Assembly: GCA_030562195.1 (NCBI GenBank) | Contig: JAUJPP010000003.1 | Coordinates: forward strand, 41,236,602 to 41,300,601 | Length of the DNA stretch: 64,000 nucleotides | Direction of reading: 5' to 3' | Source of the DNA: Nipponacmea schrenckii | Taxonomy: Eukaryota; Mollusca; Gastropoda; Lottiidae | Part shown: positions 1 through 14,173 of the stretch, in pieces | Layout of the letters: every line of letters starts with the position of its first letter | Numbering within the stretch: the stretch's first letter is position 1 | Notes under the pieces: generated by a model | What the model was told of the DNA's origin: nothing | The model's database searches: none | Seen by the model: only the letters and a program-made list of their open reading frames with translations | Made by a program: the position numbers and the translations under genes

Positions 1-3000
1 AAAATGATATAATTGATAATTTAACTGTTTATTTGCTGACGGTGGAAATTACTTTGACAACACAGACAACATCTGCCTGTTAGTCGTATAAGTTACAATA
101 TAATTATTTGACATTGCCACTAGTTGAGTTTGCAAGTCATATTTCCCATAGAACATGGGTAACATTGTAGGTTGACTTTAAATCACAGACATCATTCTGT
201 GATAACTAGATTGGCTCGAATTCTTGACGTTTTTGAATGATAATTGTCACGGAATTTGCTCCTTTGGTAAAATATATTGCCCTATTTAATACTGTTTTAT
301 ATCTTGGATATTCTATGAATGTTCGATATTCAGCTTAATATAAATCCCATGAGATATTTTTCGTAGGGACTAACGGGTTTTATATTTTATGAATACGTGT
401 GATTTATTATTAGCAAGAATGCTTGTTAGAATGACAGAATTGTGAAGAGATTAGAAATATTAGATAAACATACAAAACATGCTGATTACATTACCAACTA
501 GTTGTATTCACGAATTTCAGCTTCATTTTCAAATTCAGTTATGTCAGAATAATAAAAACACTCGTGTGAAACTTTTTGATTAATGATTTCCCTGTTTAGA
601 GGTAATTTGCGTTTGATGTCACATCTGTTTATTTCTTAAATTGTCTCGAAACACATCGTATTGAAAACACTTGGTAGGGTAATTTTATATTGTCCTGCAA
701 TTGGAACTGGGTCTATACATGCATAAATGTAACTCAATCTAACGGATATAAAATAATGCAAATCTATGTAAACAATAATAACCCCCATTCAACCGGATGC
801 ATTGAAAATAATTATTGCGACGAGAAAATAATATAACGAAATTAAATAAGACAATTCAATTCAATTATTTATCAGCTTTGAAACAACCCAAACCATACAG
901 TTTCATCCTTTTTTTTATGGCTATCCACTTATAAATAAACATGTGTTTAAAATGAAATTAAAACACTACAATTTGTGTTGATAGTAGAGGACAGTTAACT
1001 TAATTCATATGTTCAACTGTATATATGTTACTTCTGGTTTAAATTAATACACTATTCTATACATGTTTCTACCAGACTGGAATTTCTTTTTATCAAATCC
1101 AGTTTTGAGTTAACCCAGGTCAATCTGACCACTTTCAGTATATCAGTATTTTTGAAACTACAGTTTGAGAATTTGCAGCACGTAGCACATTAAGGACATT
1201 TGTCCAACGCACTTGTCTTGGGGGTTCTTACATGGACATATTGTGTTAGAACCATACGTAATTTCGTAGGTTGGCGTTATCGATTGTTATTCTTTTCTTA
1301 TTTGTTTGCATATGGTTACATGTTAGAAGATAAATATGTTTACAAAACAGAAGTCGAAGAAAATTTGAAAACATTGTTTTAGAAACGGGTGTCCCTTGAC
1401 AGCTCTTTTTCTAGGCAACAGTTAAATGAAACCGGATGTTAAAATTTTCTTTGGCTTTGATTTGTCAAACGCAACCGGATGTTTTGATGCTGCTGTCAAA
1501 ACTTAATGTAGCTGAGAGAAATAAATGCACATGCGCCCATTAGCTTCACAGATGCATATACCAAGGCAAGATAAGATTGATTTAAATATAGACAATATAT
1601 CGGTATAGTGGAGGTCAAGCGTAGGAAATATAGTTCTGACAGATCCAGCAATGTCTATACAACAATATACGACGTGAGAAATATAAAACATCAATAGTTT
1701 TTGTAACCAGAAAAATGACAGAATGATTATAATTCTCACCGCCTTTCAATTTGCCGCTAGAAATATGTAAAATACCAGGGGTAACATTAATAACAAACAT
1801 GATGAAAAAATGTCTATATTGGAAGTACTTGAATTTATTTAAGGATTATTTATACGAACACTAATCGAGCACCTCTAACTATTCCTCTGAAATTCTACTT
1901 CGAATTCTACTTGGAATGACTACTGCTTTCTTGAACATCCTTCTTAAAAACAATGACTACGGTTATTGCGCTGCTTTCGCTTTTTGCTGAATCCTGAGGG
2001 CACTCTGGTCCACGTTTGACCTAGGGAATTAGTCGTATACACCCTTTTTTATATGTAGGCGATTGATTTGACACTTTCTCCTTGGATTTTCACAGATTTC
2101 ATGGACAGGCTATATACTAATTTGTTTGTGTCTGTTAGTTAATAAAAGGTTAATAAAATATACTTTTGATGAAAAAAATAGGAAGAATTAAAATATTATT
2201 TTACTCTCAGACATTTGTGGAAAATTTAAATTAGACAAATGGACTTATAAATTATTTAGAAATCAAATCTCTAAGTGTAAATGCGATATGTTTAGAGAAA
2301 GTTATCATGACATTGTCTGAAACAGCTTATTACATTGTTTTGACTTTATTCATTCTAGCGCATGGGCTGTTGTTAATAAGAATGATTCCTCTCATGTCTA
2401 AGAGATGCAAGTGGCACAATATGATTTTGGCAAAATTCCCCTGTTAACATGTGTCGTTTCCAACTTAATTACAAGGCTTGAGTTAAATTGATATACAATG
2501 GGTAAATAATATTTGTGAATATTAGTTCTGTTTATTTAAACAAATGCCACCAAGGTTGTTCACTTGTAAACCACAGACGGAATCTGTTGTAATATTTAAG
2601 TTGAATGTAATTGGTTACCAGAGACATGTATATTACTAGTTGTTTAGAAGCAAGGCAGCCAATTTCTTCATGCTATTATTTTCCTATTTAAATTGTCTGA
2701 CTGAGAAGTGACAGTCTTGTATAAGTAAGAAAATTGATATGATGTGTTGTAGCGGAATGGAAAGGATTATCATCTGAACTTTTTGAGAATTATAAATTTA
2801 GAGTTTCGAATTTTTCTCATAAATAGGTAAGTACTGTCGAGAAATTAACTTAGTTTATTGTGATTATGTGGAGTGTTCTATTGTAGGCGTTATTGTTCTT
2901 ACATCAAGGTCGCCAGAAGTCTAAATATCAGTATTTATGTTAAATAATACAGTACGTTTGACTTTGACATTTATGATAATAATTGTTAAAATAGCACTGC

Positions 3001-3287
3001 ATTATTTAATACTACTACATTATTTTTAAGGATATTGATAAGGTCAAGTGTTGTAAGTTTTAGTAATATACGTCAGTCCACTTTATGGGGGACACAATTT
3101 GACCCAAGTGCACTAATTGTTGTACACGAATAATACTACGGTTGTGCTATAGTGACCATACTTATAACGAGTTCTCTGGTTTCCTCAACGAAGACAATAT
3201 CTCAGACTTTATAGTTTTTAGTGTACATTTTCCTATCTGACGGTAGTTTGTAGTAATAGTACCGAGTTCTTATCCGACTCAGCTCCA
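1..3287. other. Non-coding AT-rich flank
   Basis: No open frame here has family resemblance or supporting splice structure; the short ORFs look like chance in AT-rich DNA. Bases 5-39 are nearly identical to 4492-4528 (shared core TTGATAATTTAACTGTTTAT), so a dispersed repeat may be cut by the left edge of the window. Confidence 0.5.
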
Positions 3288-3289
3288 AC

Positions 3290-3560
3290 GTGTCTATTTG
3301 TGTCCTAGTCTAATCTGTGTTAATCATACCACCGATCATGTTCTGATCGGTGTAATTCATACCACACGACACTATTCTAATCTGTATTAATCATTACACC
3401 GACTCTCTTCTAATCAATGGAAATCATACCACAACCCTGTTTTTATCGGTGTTAATCATACCATCCTGTTCATTGTATAGCGTACTGCCTGACATTTAAT
3501 ACATGCACATGGTGTCATTTGCCTGTTCTAATCCGTGTTAATCATACGGTTTTTCGTTTG
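3290..3560. repeat. Degenerate minisatellite (TTCTAATCNGTGTTAATCATACCA)
   Basis: Five or six diverged copies of a unit built on CTAATCNGTGTTAATCATACC follow each other with irregular spacing of roughly 45 to 70 bases. The copies are too diverged to be a recent expansion, and no coding frame runs through them. Confidence 0.55.
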
Positions 3561-6500
3561 TATGGATTCTTGTTGTAGGCGTACTGTCATAGTTTGCGTA
3601 TTTATTTCTTGTAGTTCTGTCTAATGTAGATTTGTGTATTTTTGCTATTTATTCAGTGTATTTGTATTTCTGCCAGTCTTCCCTTCTCACACAAACTGTT
3701 CCCGTTTTTTTGTCGTGCAGTTTAAGTTAAACAATCTTGGAACAGTTTACATACAGACACATTAACATTCTGAGTTGATAATCTTGCTGTTTTTCTTGCA
3801 TATTTCGAATTACTCAGTGGTATTTACATTGTTATCATATAATAATAGAGATATAAACGGACATATGCCATTATTGGAAGCTTATAAAATTTTAGTTGAA
3901 ATTTATATATATATCTGTCTTTCATTTTAGAAGATAAGGTCGATCTATTTCATTAAATGCATGTCATTTTAAACCTAGTTTGTCTGTTACAGACACAGTG
4001 TACGTGATAATATTCCAATGATTACCACTATTCCAGTTCAACGTGCGGTGCTCAAATTGATAATCAAAATATTCCTGTGAAGAGGTTTAAACCGTAGATA
4101 GAAGCGAGCTAGATTTTCTACGTATGCATCACAGTATAATTAATTCTATTCCTACTAAATTAGTCTATTAGTTGGTAGGAAATAGGAAAACAATAACTAG
4201 GCTAGGTCAAAGTAAGCCAATTTCTTAGGCCTGAAAATACCACTTTCGTGTTTCAGAACCCATGTCGGGATCAGAATATCCTCGGGAACAATTGATGAAA
4301 ATCTCTTGTTGGATAAAATGTGTGGATTCAAATTATATCTAGACTCGGGTTCGGACGTGTAAAAGTAAAGACACTATTTCACGTATAAATCTATAAAACA
4401 TGTTAATAGCAAGTGACATTTCAGTAGTTTGAAAGAGCAATACATATTGTATTGTCACTTATAACTTGAAGGATTTTCTATTTATATAAGATATAATGAG
4501 TTGATAATTTAACTGTTTATTTGCGGACCTGAACCCGGTGTATTTTTGGACCATTTCGCATTGATGTATCACCTATATAAATGTATGCCTTCCACATCTG
4601 CAGGATATTTTAACGTGGCCCATTGGGAATTCTCACGGTAGCAAATGGTAGGAAAAAAGCCTCGGGGATACTAATGGCCACCATTGGCCACCAGCTGCAC
4701 TATCGATAAGTTGTTGAGAAATAAAAACAAATAAATCCAATTAGCTAGGAGTTGAAGCAGAAGTTTGATAAGGGAGAATTAAATAACACTAGATACTATA
4801 GCAGTATGTGACAAACGCCAGATACTTGATACCAACCATTTATATTCTGGATTCTATCGGGCTCATTATAATACATGTAAATAAGGACAATTCAATATAA
4901 TAATGGATTGGGTAAAGGTCATCTGACATCTGAATAAGATGAATTGAAGATAAAATCTAGTTACTGCGTTATAGAAGGCAAATGTCAATGTAGTAAAGGT
5001 GTGGGTGGCTAATTGAGATTCAGTTTAACAGATAAATGATATAACTATTTAATAATTGTCTTATTTCAATGTTTTTTTTCTTATCAATTAATGGATTTCG
5101 TAACAGTGTCGAAATACTTCAAAGCCACAATGATATTACTTCTAAAAAGGAGTTATATTGAAAATCAAGACTTACTTATCGTATAAAAAGGGTAGGCGAA
5201 AGCCAATCCTGTAATAATGTATAATGATGTAAAGTAGTATTAGTATTAGTATTAATAATTAATTAAGATAAATTACATTAGTTTTGTAATTGATATAACG
5301 ATAGAGATCTAAACAATGAGTAGTTGATGTAATGAAGAAAGTCATCTGAATTGTGAATTAGTCTTTGTCATTATGATTGCTGATAATGAACCTTGAATCC
5401 ATTTTGCAAAACCAACGGTTGTTGGATTCCGATTGTATTCATGTACATCACAACATTTCTCCGTCAAGTCTATGTTTGAAACAAAAGCAGTGGTGTTTTA
5501 TAATATAGTTGAGTTATATTATAATTTAGAAGGTTAAACTACACAAAATGTAAGCTTTGGGATCAACTATACATGACGTCAGAGTGCGATCGTGTCACAG
5601 ATGTAGATCTATCTGTTCACAGATAAAACCAATTCAGAATCATGATACCATTCTTTATCTTACTTTTTTCTTCTAAAATTTCCACTTCCTTATTTCCATC
5701 TGTTATCAATCTACTTCTATCTTATAATGACAAACAATTCAATTATTCCAGTCCAACAGGAAATATTTTATTTTTATCTGTATATCAAGTATTAGTTGAC
5801 TATTACGTCTCATAAAATTCCACTTAAATTTAAATTAGGCTAAATGGGCCCGAAGCCAGTGGATAATTGTAATGCTGACGTCAAATCTGTTTATATTTTA
5901 TAAATAAATTGACAGAAACTGCACGGTAAGTCAGAATCGTGTACTCTGTGCATACTGTTTAGTTGATTATAGTTAATACCATGCCAGGGTCTTGAATAGT
6001 CAATTAGTTGACTATGGACGTTTCATTTGTGTTATAGCCAATTCAGACGACATGTTTAGTTGAAGTTAAATAATCTGAAAGACAGGGTGATTTTCTGGTG
6101 ACAATAAATAGATAGTGGAAAGTTAGTACGGGTATTAAAACTGTAGGTGGCATTGATTAGAATGTGTCGAGTACAATAATCAATGTAGCAGATAGTAATG
6201 ATACTGAATCAATGAATTCAATCAAAGCATTTATTGATATAAATGATGATATTATATAAATAATAGCTATTAATATTATCAGTATGATGAATACCTAATC
6301 CATTTCCATCTAGTCAAAGCTATTTAAGAATATTGAATGTAAATTTCTCGGTTTAGTATCATAATATATTCTTTTTTATTAACACAAGTAACACGTTATT
6401 GTCAAAAATCATATAAATTTTCCTGAAAGAAATAAATTGATGTTTCAATCTGATTCCATATTATTTCCCTTCTTATATTCAGTTGGATATTACACTTGGC

Positions 6501-7710
6501 AAAAACTTACATTGATCAAATTATTTCATTGGATGGAAATTCGATTGGTCCAGAACAGGTGATTCGTAATTTTATCAGATCGTGAATGGCACGGGGATTT
6601 GACCACAGTAATTACTAATGAGATGTAATGATAAAAACTTCAGCTGTCGCATAAGCCCATGCTCTATAAATCCAAACCTCAATGGATTATGTACCCCATT
6701 GAACTATCAGTGAAATCAAGTGACTAACATAAATTATTGGAAGCTTCACGATGCTATAAACGTCATTATCCATATTTGTCGGAGACATATCCTTTTAGAA
6801 TGGGAGATCAATTAAAGTCTGGCATGATATTGTGAAATAACAAAAATAAGAGATTGTCAAGAAGACTAAATATTGTTTGTCTATTCAATACTTTAATCAC
6901 TTTTTATGGATTCGAGTCGGAAATTACACGATGTTAATCTAAATTCATCATACAAACAGGTGATATTAGAATTCCATTCATTGTTATTCCTACATGAAAC
7001 ATGAAACGACCTTTCTCATTAAGTAGAAGAAACAATTAGACATGTTCTGTGAGTCGTGTCTCTACAGGAATCGCCCACAATCCTGTGAAAGGTTTTCAGA
7101 AATGAAGAGGCGACTAAACATAAATCATAGAAGGTTGCCTATCATAATCCATTGTAATTTAATATGGCTTTGTCTAAGTGCCATAGCTAATAGTAGAATA
7201 TGATGGATGTAGACTTATGTTAGACAATATTTAATGGTAGATGTATGTTACTTGTCTAGTAAATTTTTATCAAAAATCGATATATTACAGTTTTAGATTC
7301 CTGTGAATTATGTCTGTAAGGAAGACATTCAATTTTTGTCAATAATCAATGTAATAAGAGAGATAAATGGTTCCAGAAAAAAATTAAAACTGTTGAAAAT
7401 AGGTCTGTTCAACTGAGACCTGGTAATTCCGAATATCTGAAAAAAAAGTCCAGGGTTTCGTGACAATGTAAATTTGTTCCAAAAATACTATTGTTAGAGA
7501 AATAGTTTTGTACATTCAGAGAAGAGACAATCCGGGTTACTAGTATTTAATTCTTTAATTTATATTATTAGTATATGCTGTTTAAGGTCAGTTATTTAAA
7601 AGAGAGATTGGACCTGTAAATGGCAATACATTTATAGTAATAATTGGTCGTAAACGAACTACAAAAGAGATTCTATAATGGCTTACTAATGAATAAATCT
7701 ATACTTTTAT
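3561..7710. other. Upstream region of the bHLH gene, no gene seen
   Basis: No convincing exon was recognised. Because the bHLH coding exon is preceded by a splice acceptor (7711-7719), at least part of this stretch is probably the 5' UTR intron and regulatory DNA of that gene. The non-coding first exon was not located. Confidence 0.4.
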
Positions 7711-7722
7711 ATATTTCAGGTA

Positions 7723-8418
7723 ATGCGTTCAGAAACTACTAATATGTCATCTAATGGTTTAGGTATCGGATTTAATAATGGTGATAATGGAGAAATGACA
7801 ATGTGGAATTTAGCAGGCTTAGAAACACCAGACTTCAATTCCAGAAAGCGAGGAGTAAAAAGAGACAATCCAAGTTCCCCGTCTGATTCTGGTAGTTCTA
7901 CAAATGATACCATCGAAGACCCAAGTGAAAAGAAACCGCGCAACAGTAAAAAATCAGTTCGGCGGAGAAAAACTAGTGCTCGTGAAAGAAATATGCGTCG
8001 ACTTGAAAGTAATGAGCGAGAGAGAATGAGAATGCATTCGTTAAATGACGCTTTTCAAGGGCTTCGTGAAGTTATACCACATGTCAACTTAGAAAGAAAA
8101 CTGTCCAAAATAGAAACCTTAGCATTAGCCAAAAATTACATCAAGGCATTAACAAACGTCGTATGTGAAATGCGGGGTGAATTTTCTCCTTATAAATTCC
8201 AAGCTCCTGATCCGGAAAGTAAATCAGAAGAAGAAATAAAAAATACTACTGATATTAATGGAAATGAAAATATAGACTCAAATATTGACACAACCTCCTC
8301 TCAATTAGTTACCCTTCCACACGATTTTAATGAATTAGCTGGTGATGATGAACTTTCTATTGATCAGATAGAACCCATGCAAGCTTCAGAGTTTTTACAG
8401 GATACAAGTTTATATTAA
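7723..8418 (+). CDS. dimm: bHLH transcription factor, Mist1/Dimmed (bHLHa15) orthologue
   Basis: The 231-residue protein carries one basic helix-loop-helix domain at about residues 92-145. The basic region reads [14 protein letters not shown], with the Glu of NERER that contacts the E-box, and helix 2 contains [14 protein letters not shown]. The pairing of that basic region with REVIPHV in helix 1 and LSKIETL in helix 2 is diagnostic of the Mist1/Dimmed subfamily within the Atonal superfamily. A lysine/arginine-rich stretch at residues 70-90 could be a nuclear localisation signal; the tail is acidic and Asn/Ser-rich. The coding region has no intron, as is usual for this family. A splice acceptor (TATATTTCAG) ends three bases before the ATG, so a non-coding 5' exon lies upstream. 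An alternative in-frame Met is residue 8. Family knowledge: these factors activate secretory-capacity genes in neuroendocrine and serous exocrine cells. Nothing looks broken. Confidence 0.93.
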   Translation: MRSETTNMSSNGLGIGFNNGDNGEMTMWNLAGLETPDFNSRKRGVKRDNPSSPSDSGSSTNDTIEDPSEKKPRNSKKSVRRRKTSARERNMRRLESNERERMRMHSLNDAFQGLREVIPHVNLERKLSKIETLALAKNYIKALTNVVCEMRGEFSPYKFQAPDPESKSEEEIKNTTDINGNENIDSNIDTTSSQLVTLPHDFNELAGDDELSIDQIEPMQASEFLQDTSLY

Positions 8419-8639
8419 GAAATCATAGTCAAATGTTGAAAGGTCCCGTTTTTTAATTGTGCTTCGCATTTCGCAAAAGATTGTGAACAACATTAAACCT
8501 ACACGTTACGTGTCATTATTATATTCTAATCATTCCGTGGTTGTTATTGTTGGGACCAGATTATAATCATTATAAACACAAACCATGGACCTACCAATTC
8601 TCTTCCTATTTCTCTTGACTGTGATTTTGTAATGAAAGA

Positions 8640-8645
8640 AATAAA
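8640..8645 (+). terminator. Poly(A) signal of the bHLH gene
   Basis: A canonical AATAAA lies about 220 bases after the stop codon and is followed at once by a GT-rich stretch (GTGATGTTGTTTTGCTTGT), the usual layout of a cleavage and polyadenylation site. Other AATAAA-like strings lie further downstream, so the true end could be later. Confidence 0.55.
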
Positions 8646-8699
8646 GTGATGTTGTTTTGCTTGTACAAGTTCTAGAATATTTGAAACTATAGAAACTTA

Positions 8700-11600
8700 T
8701 TGGTGATATGAAACTGGTGTTTAGATAGAGAGAGAGAGAAACTATGGAATAATAGATGTTTATAAGTGATTATAAGTGCTTTGATTGGGGAAATTGGTTA
8801 TCATGTTTAAATGTTTTCATTCTTCATTATTCTATTTTCAATCACTTTATATTCATTCATGGCAACATCATTCAAATTATTTTTGTAAAAGAGATCTATT
8901 AACATGAAACGCCATGCAATTCAATAACAATTTATTTTTTGCCCTGTATATTTGCTTCATGTATAAATGGACGGTATAAAATATAATGTATATCCTATTT
9001 TCAAAAATACAAATTATTTATTTTCAAATTTATTCATTTAACTTGTTGAATATGTACAATATACATATATTATTTTATGATCTATCTATTTCAGCTATTA
9101 TATACATATTATAATCATATGAGGCGTGATCGGTTAGGGTTGGAATACTATCTCAACTTTGGTTATGGAATTAGCATCATATGTATATAGAATTTTCTAT
9201 TATTCTATTTAGTTGTTTTGATTTGTGATATAATGAAAAGATCTATGTTAAGATATGTATGGCCAGTGTTAAATCATTGTCGTAAATGCCAAATCCAGGC
9301 ATCCCAAAAGGCTTTCATTGAATCGTAAAATAATCTTCAAGCTTAATTGCAGAAGTAACAAAATATTTTCTATCAAAACTGTCAATCGCATCTTTTCATC
9401 ACTGTTAAAGCCTCCGCTCTCGCCACTTTCTGCTTCCACATATACAAGAACATGACACTGTCGAAGTTCCAAAGTTATTACCCGAAAGGTTATATAAGCC
9501 CTAGCCTATTAAGGAGAAATAATTGAGCAATTATTATTTATTTTGCCAAGTTTGTCGAAGAATTCTGATTATTAGGTCGAGGTCAAGAATCACAAACTAT
9601 GTTTTAACGAAATACAACCAGAAATAGTTAAAATAGTTTTCTCTTTAGACGATGGGTGACAAAAATCTAAAATGTTTTCCAATTTGGTAATTTAGTTCGA
9701 GTTTGATATTTCTTTCATCTGGTCTAGTAGACATGTCTTAGTAGCACTGACAAATGTTAAATATTTTTGTCTCTTTTTTCTAGTTACATGTCGTTTACAA
9801 ACCTCTTGAAGTTCTTATATACTACGGAGTTGCCGTACAAACCTAGGTTACCTTGCCCCGTACAACTATTTCTGATTACTCTATGGATTCTTTGAAAGGC
9901 CAGCAATGTTTTAAAATCAAAAGTAAAAGTTGAGTTTCTGTGATATAATTAAAAGAAATATGTGTAGTCAAACTATACTAGTTGTACAATTATTATTCAC
10001 GTTACCTTTCATAACTGTCAACTAAAGTGATCATTCTCTCCCAATTAAATAAGATCCTTTTTTCATATTTGATCAATTATATATCATTATTTATTATATA
10101 TACCCAGTTGGAGATGGTAAATGAAATATTTTGATATGCAATTTTATCATTTGAGGCAACACATCAAAGCAATGCAACATAAATCTCAATTCATTCGTAC
10201 AAAACCAAATTACTTTTTTTCAGAACTCACTCTAATTCTTGATGCAAATGTCATGTATTTACAAGCCCTTCCTTGGTGAATATATCGTCTATCTCGATTG
10301 CCAGAATACTTTTTCTCATTGCCTAAGATTATTCACTTGTTTCTTGAGAACTTCACAACTTGACGTATATAAATGCTCTACCCAGCCTAGGTCATATGAA
10401 TCACGTAAAGTTGAATGATGGCCAATTTGATGGAATTTAGTTTCCTTTAATTATATATCTTAAATGAAATTGATGTGATATTCAGTACGATTCTGACATT
10501 TTTATGGCCTCCAAGTCTGTGTTCGTGAAAAATTGTAGGCTGGTAAGAATCGGTGATGAGAATTGGTGAGAATGTCAGACATGGCTACAATGTATTTCGA
10601 ATAATAATGAAGATCTTTTCATTATATCAATATTTATTTAATATTTGAACACTTATATTGTCTAAAATCTACTTTTATTGTTATTTTTGTGGAGTAGATT
10701 ATAGTCTATTTATTTCCTTATATTAGCATAATGTAGACATATTTAGAATATTTGGTTCATTATCATTGTAATTCATACGCTCGGTGCTCTCAATATTCAT
10801 TTTATTTTCCCCATTTATCATCATTCATCATTATATTGCAATTGTCGAGCATAGTTTCTCATTATGTTCTAACCTTAACCATTAATCTTGTTGATTTCAT
10901 TTCCCTCCCGAATAAAAAGTCTTAGAGCTGATAAGTACAGTTTAAAGTCGATCCAATATAGAATTCAATTTATTCACACTTGATACAAACAATTAAACTT
11001 CGGAAATATCTCTGAAATTGATCTTAATTTACCTTCACACCAGAGCGATTATCGAAGCATTTGGTTGCGAATAATGAAAGTGGTGAAGAGTTCTGAACAC
11101 AATTCACAACTAAGTTGAACTCGAAACTCAACACCGCTAATTTTACTCGCTAAAATACACAATTGGTGGATTGTGTGAGGATACCTTTTTTAAAAAGAAA
11201 ACATAAGGTTATGCCACATAAATGACTTCTGTTTTGTGTTGATTTCAGTACATCATATCGGTTTATCAATGACTATAGGTGAAACGTTTTTTCTTATCAA
11301 ACTGGGTTTCAGAGAACTAAGATCGCGAAGAAAATCACTATAGATTTTGGGCAAAAACTGATACTTCAATATGTAGGTTGATTGGCAACCATTACAGTCT
11401 GGCCAACTTGAGACTTGACACCACCATTTACTAATATGCTTTTATAAATAACGAAGCTTGCACAAAACCATTCTTTCTCATCTGATCTGTTCAGTTTGGT
11501 CTAGAACGCCCGTTCCTTTCCCTTCATGACAAATGTTTCTTGAAGGAAATTGTATGACAATTTCCAGAGACAGATTTGTTTGTATAACAGATCACTCAGA

Positions 11601-12770
11601 ATTAAAATAAGGATACCCAAGTAAGCAAAACAACATAATTTGATTGAATCAGTTCTATTGTAACATTCAGATGCTAAAATCGCTTGAAATATCAAAAACA
11701 TGTTATGATTCTAAGTTTATTATTATTCTCCACCACACTTGAACAATCAATATATGAACTTCTGAGATATTTCGAAATTTAGTTATTCTTCAAGATGGCT
11801 AATTACAATATAATATTGTACACAATATTAGAAACAGCGTATAGCTTTCAGAAAATTGTAATTGGATGGTTAAATATTGTGATTGTTAGTTCTTATTTCC
11901 ATGGTGACCCTGGTAAATAATCAAACTAAAAGACTGTTAAGTTATGATATTCCAGATTGTAATCTTTAAGCAACTGGTGATTATTTTATATAAACTTGTG
12001 ATTATTCAACATTGAAATGTACACAGCTTGTAAACTAAATGGCAGCCTTATATCTACCTGATTCAATAAAACACTTGTTATTTAAATATACTTTATCATA
12101 AATGTCAATATATAGTTTTTTTCCTCAATATTATCATCATTATCGATTAAAGTATGAATATATTACTAAATTGAGGGCTTTTTTCTTCTTTTTTCATTAT
12201 ATACCTTGTGACGTCATACTAACGTGACTAAACGACTATTTGATTAGAGTGAGAAATATAAGAAATTGTCACAAGAGAAATACAATATGAATTAATGAAA
12301 TCAGGTGGAATATTCTCAACGTTTTCTTCATATGACTTCAGTTATATGGATTTTTTGTGTATGTGAGAAAGTAGGCCTTTGAAGAAGATACAGACTTCAG
12401 AATGAACACAGATATAGGATTCTGGAATTTGACACTTCAGATTAATTACGAACGTAAATTGAGGAACAAAGTCATAACTGTGATCTTTCGTAATGTCAAT
12501 GCAACACGCTGGATCATTAGGTAGACATTCTCTGACATTTCGACTTTCACAAGAGACTGGAAACAGCTATCAACATGCCAAATATAAGCTTTACATCTAT
12601 CGTGTAGCTTGTTATTTTCGATGAATGAACCTACCTTACTCAACAAATCTGGATCTAAGATCAGAAATAACTAGAGTGTTACATTTTTTATGAGCCTAAA
12701 CGGACATAGAAATCAAGATGGTTGTTCTTTAAAAGAAAAACACTTGACAACCATTTAGGAACAACAAGTA
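8700..12770. other. Intergenic, no gene recognised
   Basis: The stretch is AT-rich with stops in all frames. The short ORFs (for example on the minus strand at 9269-9472 and 11501-11701) lack recognisable domains or splice context. No tandem repeat or clear terminal inverted repeat was seen. Confidence 0.45.
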
Positions 12771-12774
12771 ATCA

Positions 12775-13255
12775 TAAAACATCCAGTAAAACCACAAAAC
12801 ATAATACGACCAAACCACAAATATAATACCACTAATACACAATAAACAAAAAAATTCTACCGCCAGACCACAAACATAACACCTTCAAACAACAAACATA
12901 ATACCACCAAACTACAAACATAATACCACTAAACCACAAACATAATACCATTGATACACAGTACAAACATAATACCACCAAACCATAAACATACTACTAA
13001 TAATACACAATACAAACATAATACCACCAAAACATAAACTAAAATACCACTGATACACAATAAAAAAAATTTCTACCGCCAAGCCACAAACATAACACCT
13101 TCAAACAACAAACATAATACCACCAAACCATAAACATAATACCATTGATACACAGTACAAACATAATACCACCAAACCATAAAAATAATACTAATAATAC
13201 ACAATACAAACATAATACCACCAAAACATAAACTAAAATACCACTGATACACAAG
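12775..13255. repeat. A-rich minisatellite (CATAATACCACCAAACCACAAA) with 216-bp higher-order unit
   Basis: A 22-24 bp unit, roughly CATAATACCACCAAACCACAAA, is repeated about 20 times on a strongly strand-asymmetric, nearly G-free + strand. A longer segment that begins at TTCTACCGCCA (12855) repeats from 13071, giving a 216-bp higher-order unit in two copies. The ORF on the minus strand across the second half is only a by-product of the repeat. Confidence 0.85.
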
Positions 13256-13532
13256 TAATCCACTTAATTACTGTAATAACTTACATCGTGGTTAAATAGA
13301 ACATGAAAAATGCATAAGATTTTTTGGAAGAGTGTTCGAGCGAAAATTTAAAGGATCCCGTATATTGGGAGTATATATGAAAGATTCATATTAGCTAAAC
13401 GTCGGTAACAGAAAAAGAGACAAATTTTTCGGTGTTTTTTTTGTTTTTTTTTTCTTTCACTTATATTTTTATTCTTCGCATTGTTGCAATGCGCCATAAG
13501 TGTGGCACGCGCGCCGACAGTTGAAAATGCCT

Positions 13533-13704
13533 GATCTAAATGAACTTTAAGATTTAACTTCAACATTTAGAAAAAGTTGTTTGGAATTAAAACATCAAAC
13601 TGTGTTCGAAGTCAAAACAGTAACATAATGAATTGCAGTCCCCAGGAGAACGTCTTTTAAAAGTGTAAAAAAAAAAGAATTATGGTCAAATAACAAAGCT
13701 AACA
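13533..13704 (+). repeat. Direct repeat, copy 1 (shorter)
   Basis: This segment matches 14174-14372 in the same orientation. Shared landmarks in order are TCTAAATGAA, AAGATTTAACTT, GTTGTTTGGAAT, CAAACTGTGTTCGAAGTC, AAAACAGTAACATAATGAAT and AAAGAATTATGGTCAA. Copy 1 lacks about 33 bases that copy 2 has after GAAGTC. Confidence 0.8.
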
Positions 13705-13907
13705 AACTAACAAGCATCACTTTACAGCAAACAATGCATTAATAAATAAAATAACTACAAATGCATAATATTGCTAATTTGACCTGAAGTAGACTGTGAC
13801 AAATAGTAACAGCAAAATAAATCCAACGAGGCGTTTTACTCATTGATGTGCCCTGTTAAATTCAATTATCAGTTTTATATGTAGTTTAGGCAGTAAGGTA
13901 GTTTTGT

Positions 13908-14160
13908 CAAATCTTGCAATGGACAGAGAGATGTTGTCAAGTAGATCACAAAGAGAGGGTGTTCTCAAATCATACAATGAACACAGTGAGAGGGATATTG
14001 TCAAATCATATAGTTAGCAGAAAGATGTTGTCAAATCATACATTTAACGGAAAGATGTTGTCAATTCGAGCAGTGAACAAAGATATGTTATCGAATCGGT
14101 GAACAGAAAGACGTTGTCAAGTCATGCAATGAACATAAATATGTTGGAAATCAGACTGAT
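13908..14160 (+). repeat. Minisatellite, ~30-bp unit (GATGTTGTCAAATCATACA)
   Basis: About eight imperfect copies of a 29-33 bp unit occur, each containing GATGTTGTCAAATCAT followed by a GAACAGAAA-like segment. The open frame at 13914-14102 is created by the repeat and has no support as a gene. Confidence 0.75.
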
Positions 14161-14173
14161 GTTGCCACCAAAA

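Noticed and set aside
13039..13263. 74-codon minus-strand ORF
   Set aside because: It lies wholly within the A-rich minisatellite and encodes only Val/Leu/Tyr/Cys repeats produced by the unit.
13914..14102. 62-codon ORF with repeating MLSNH peptides
   Set aside because: The peptide periodicity mirrors the ~30-bp minisatellite; no gene signals are present.
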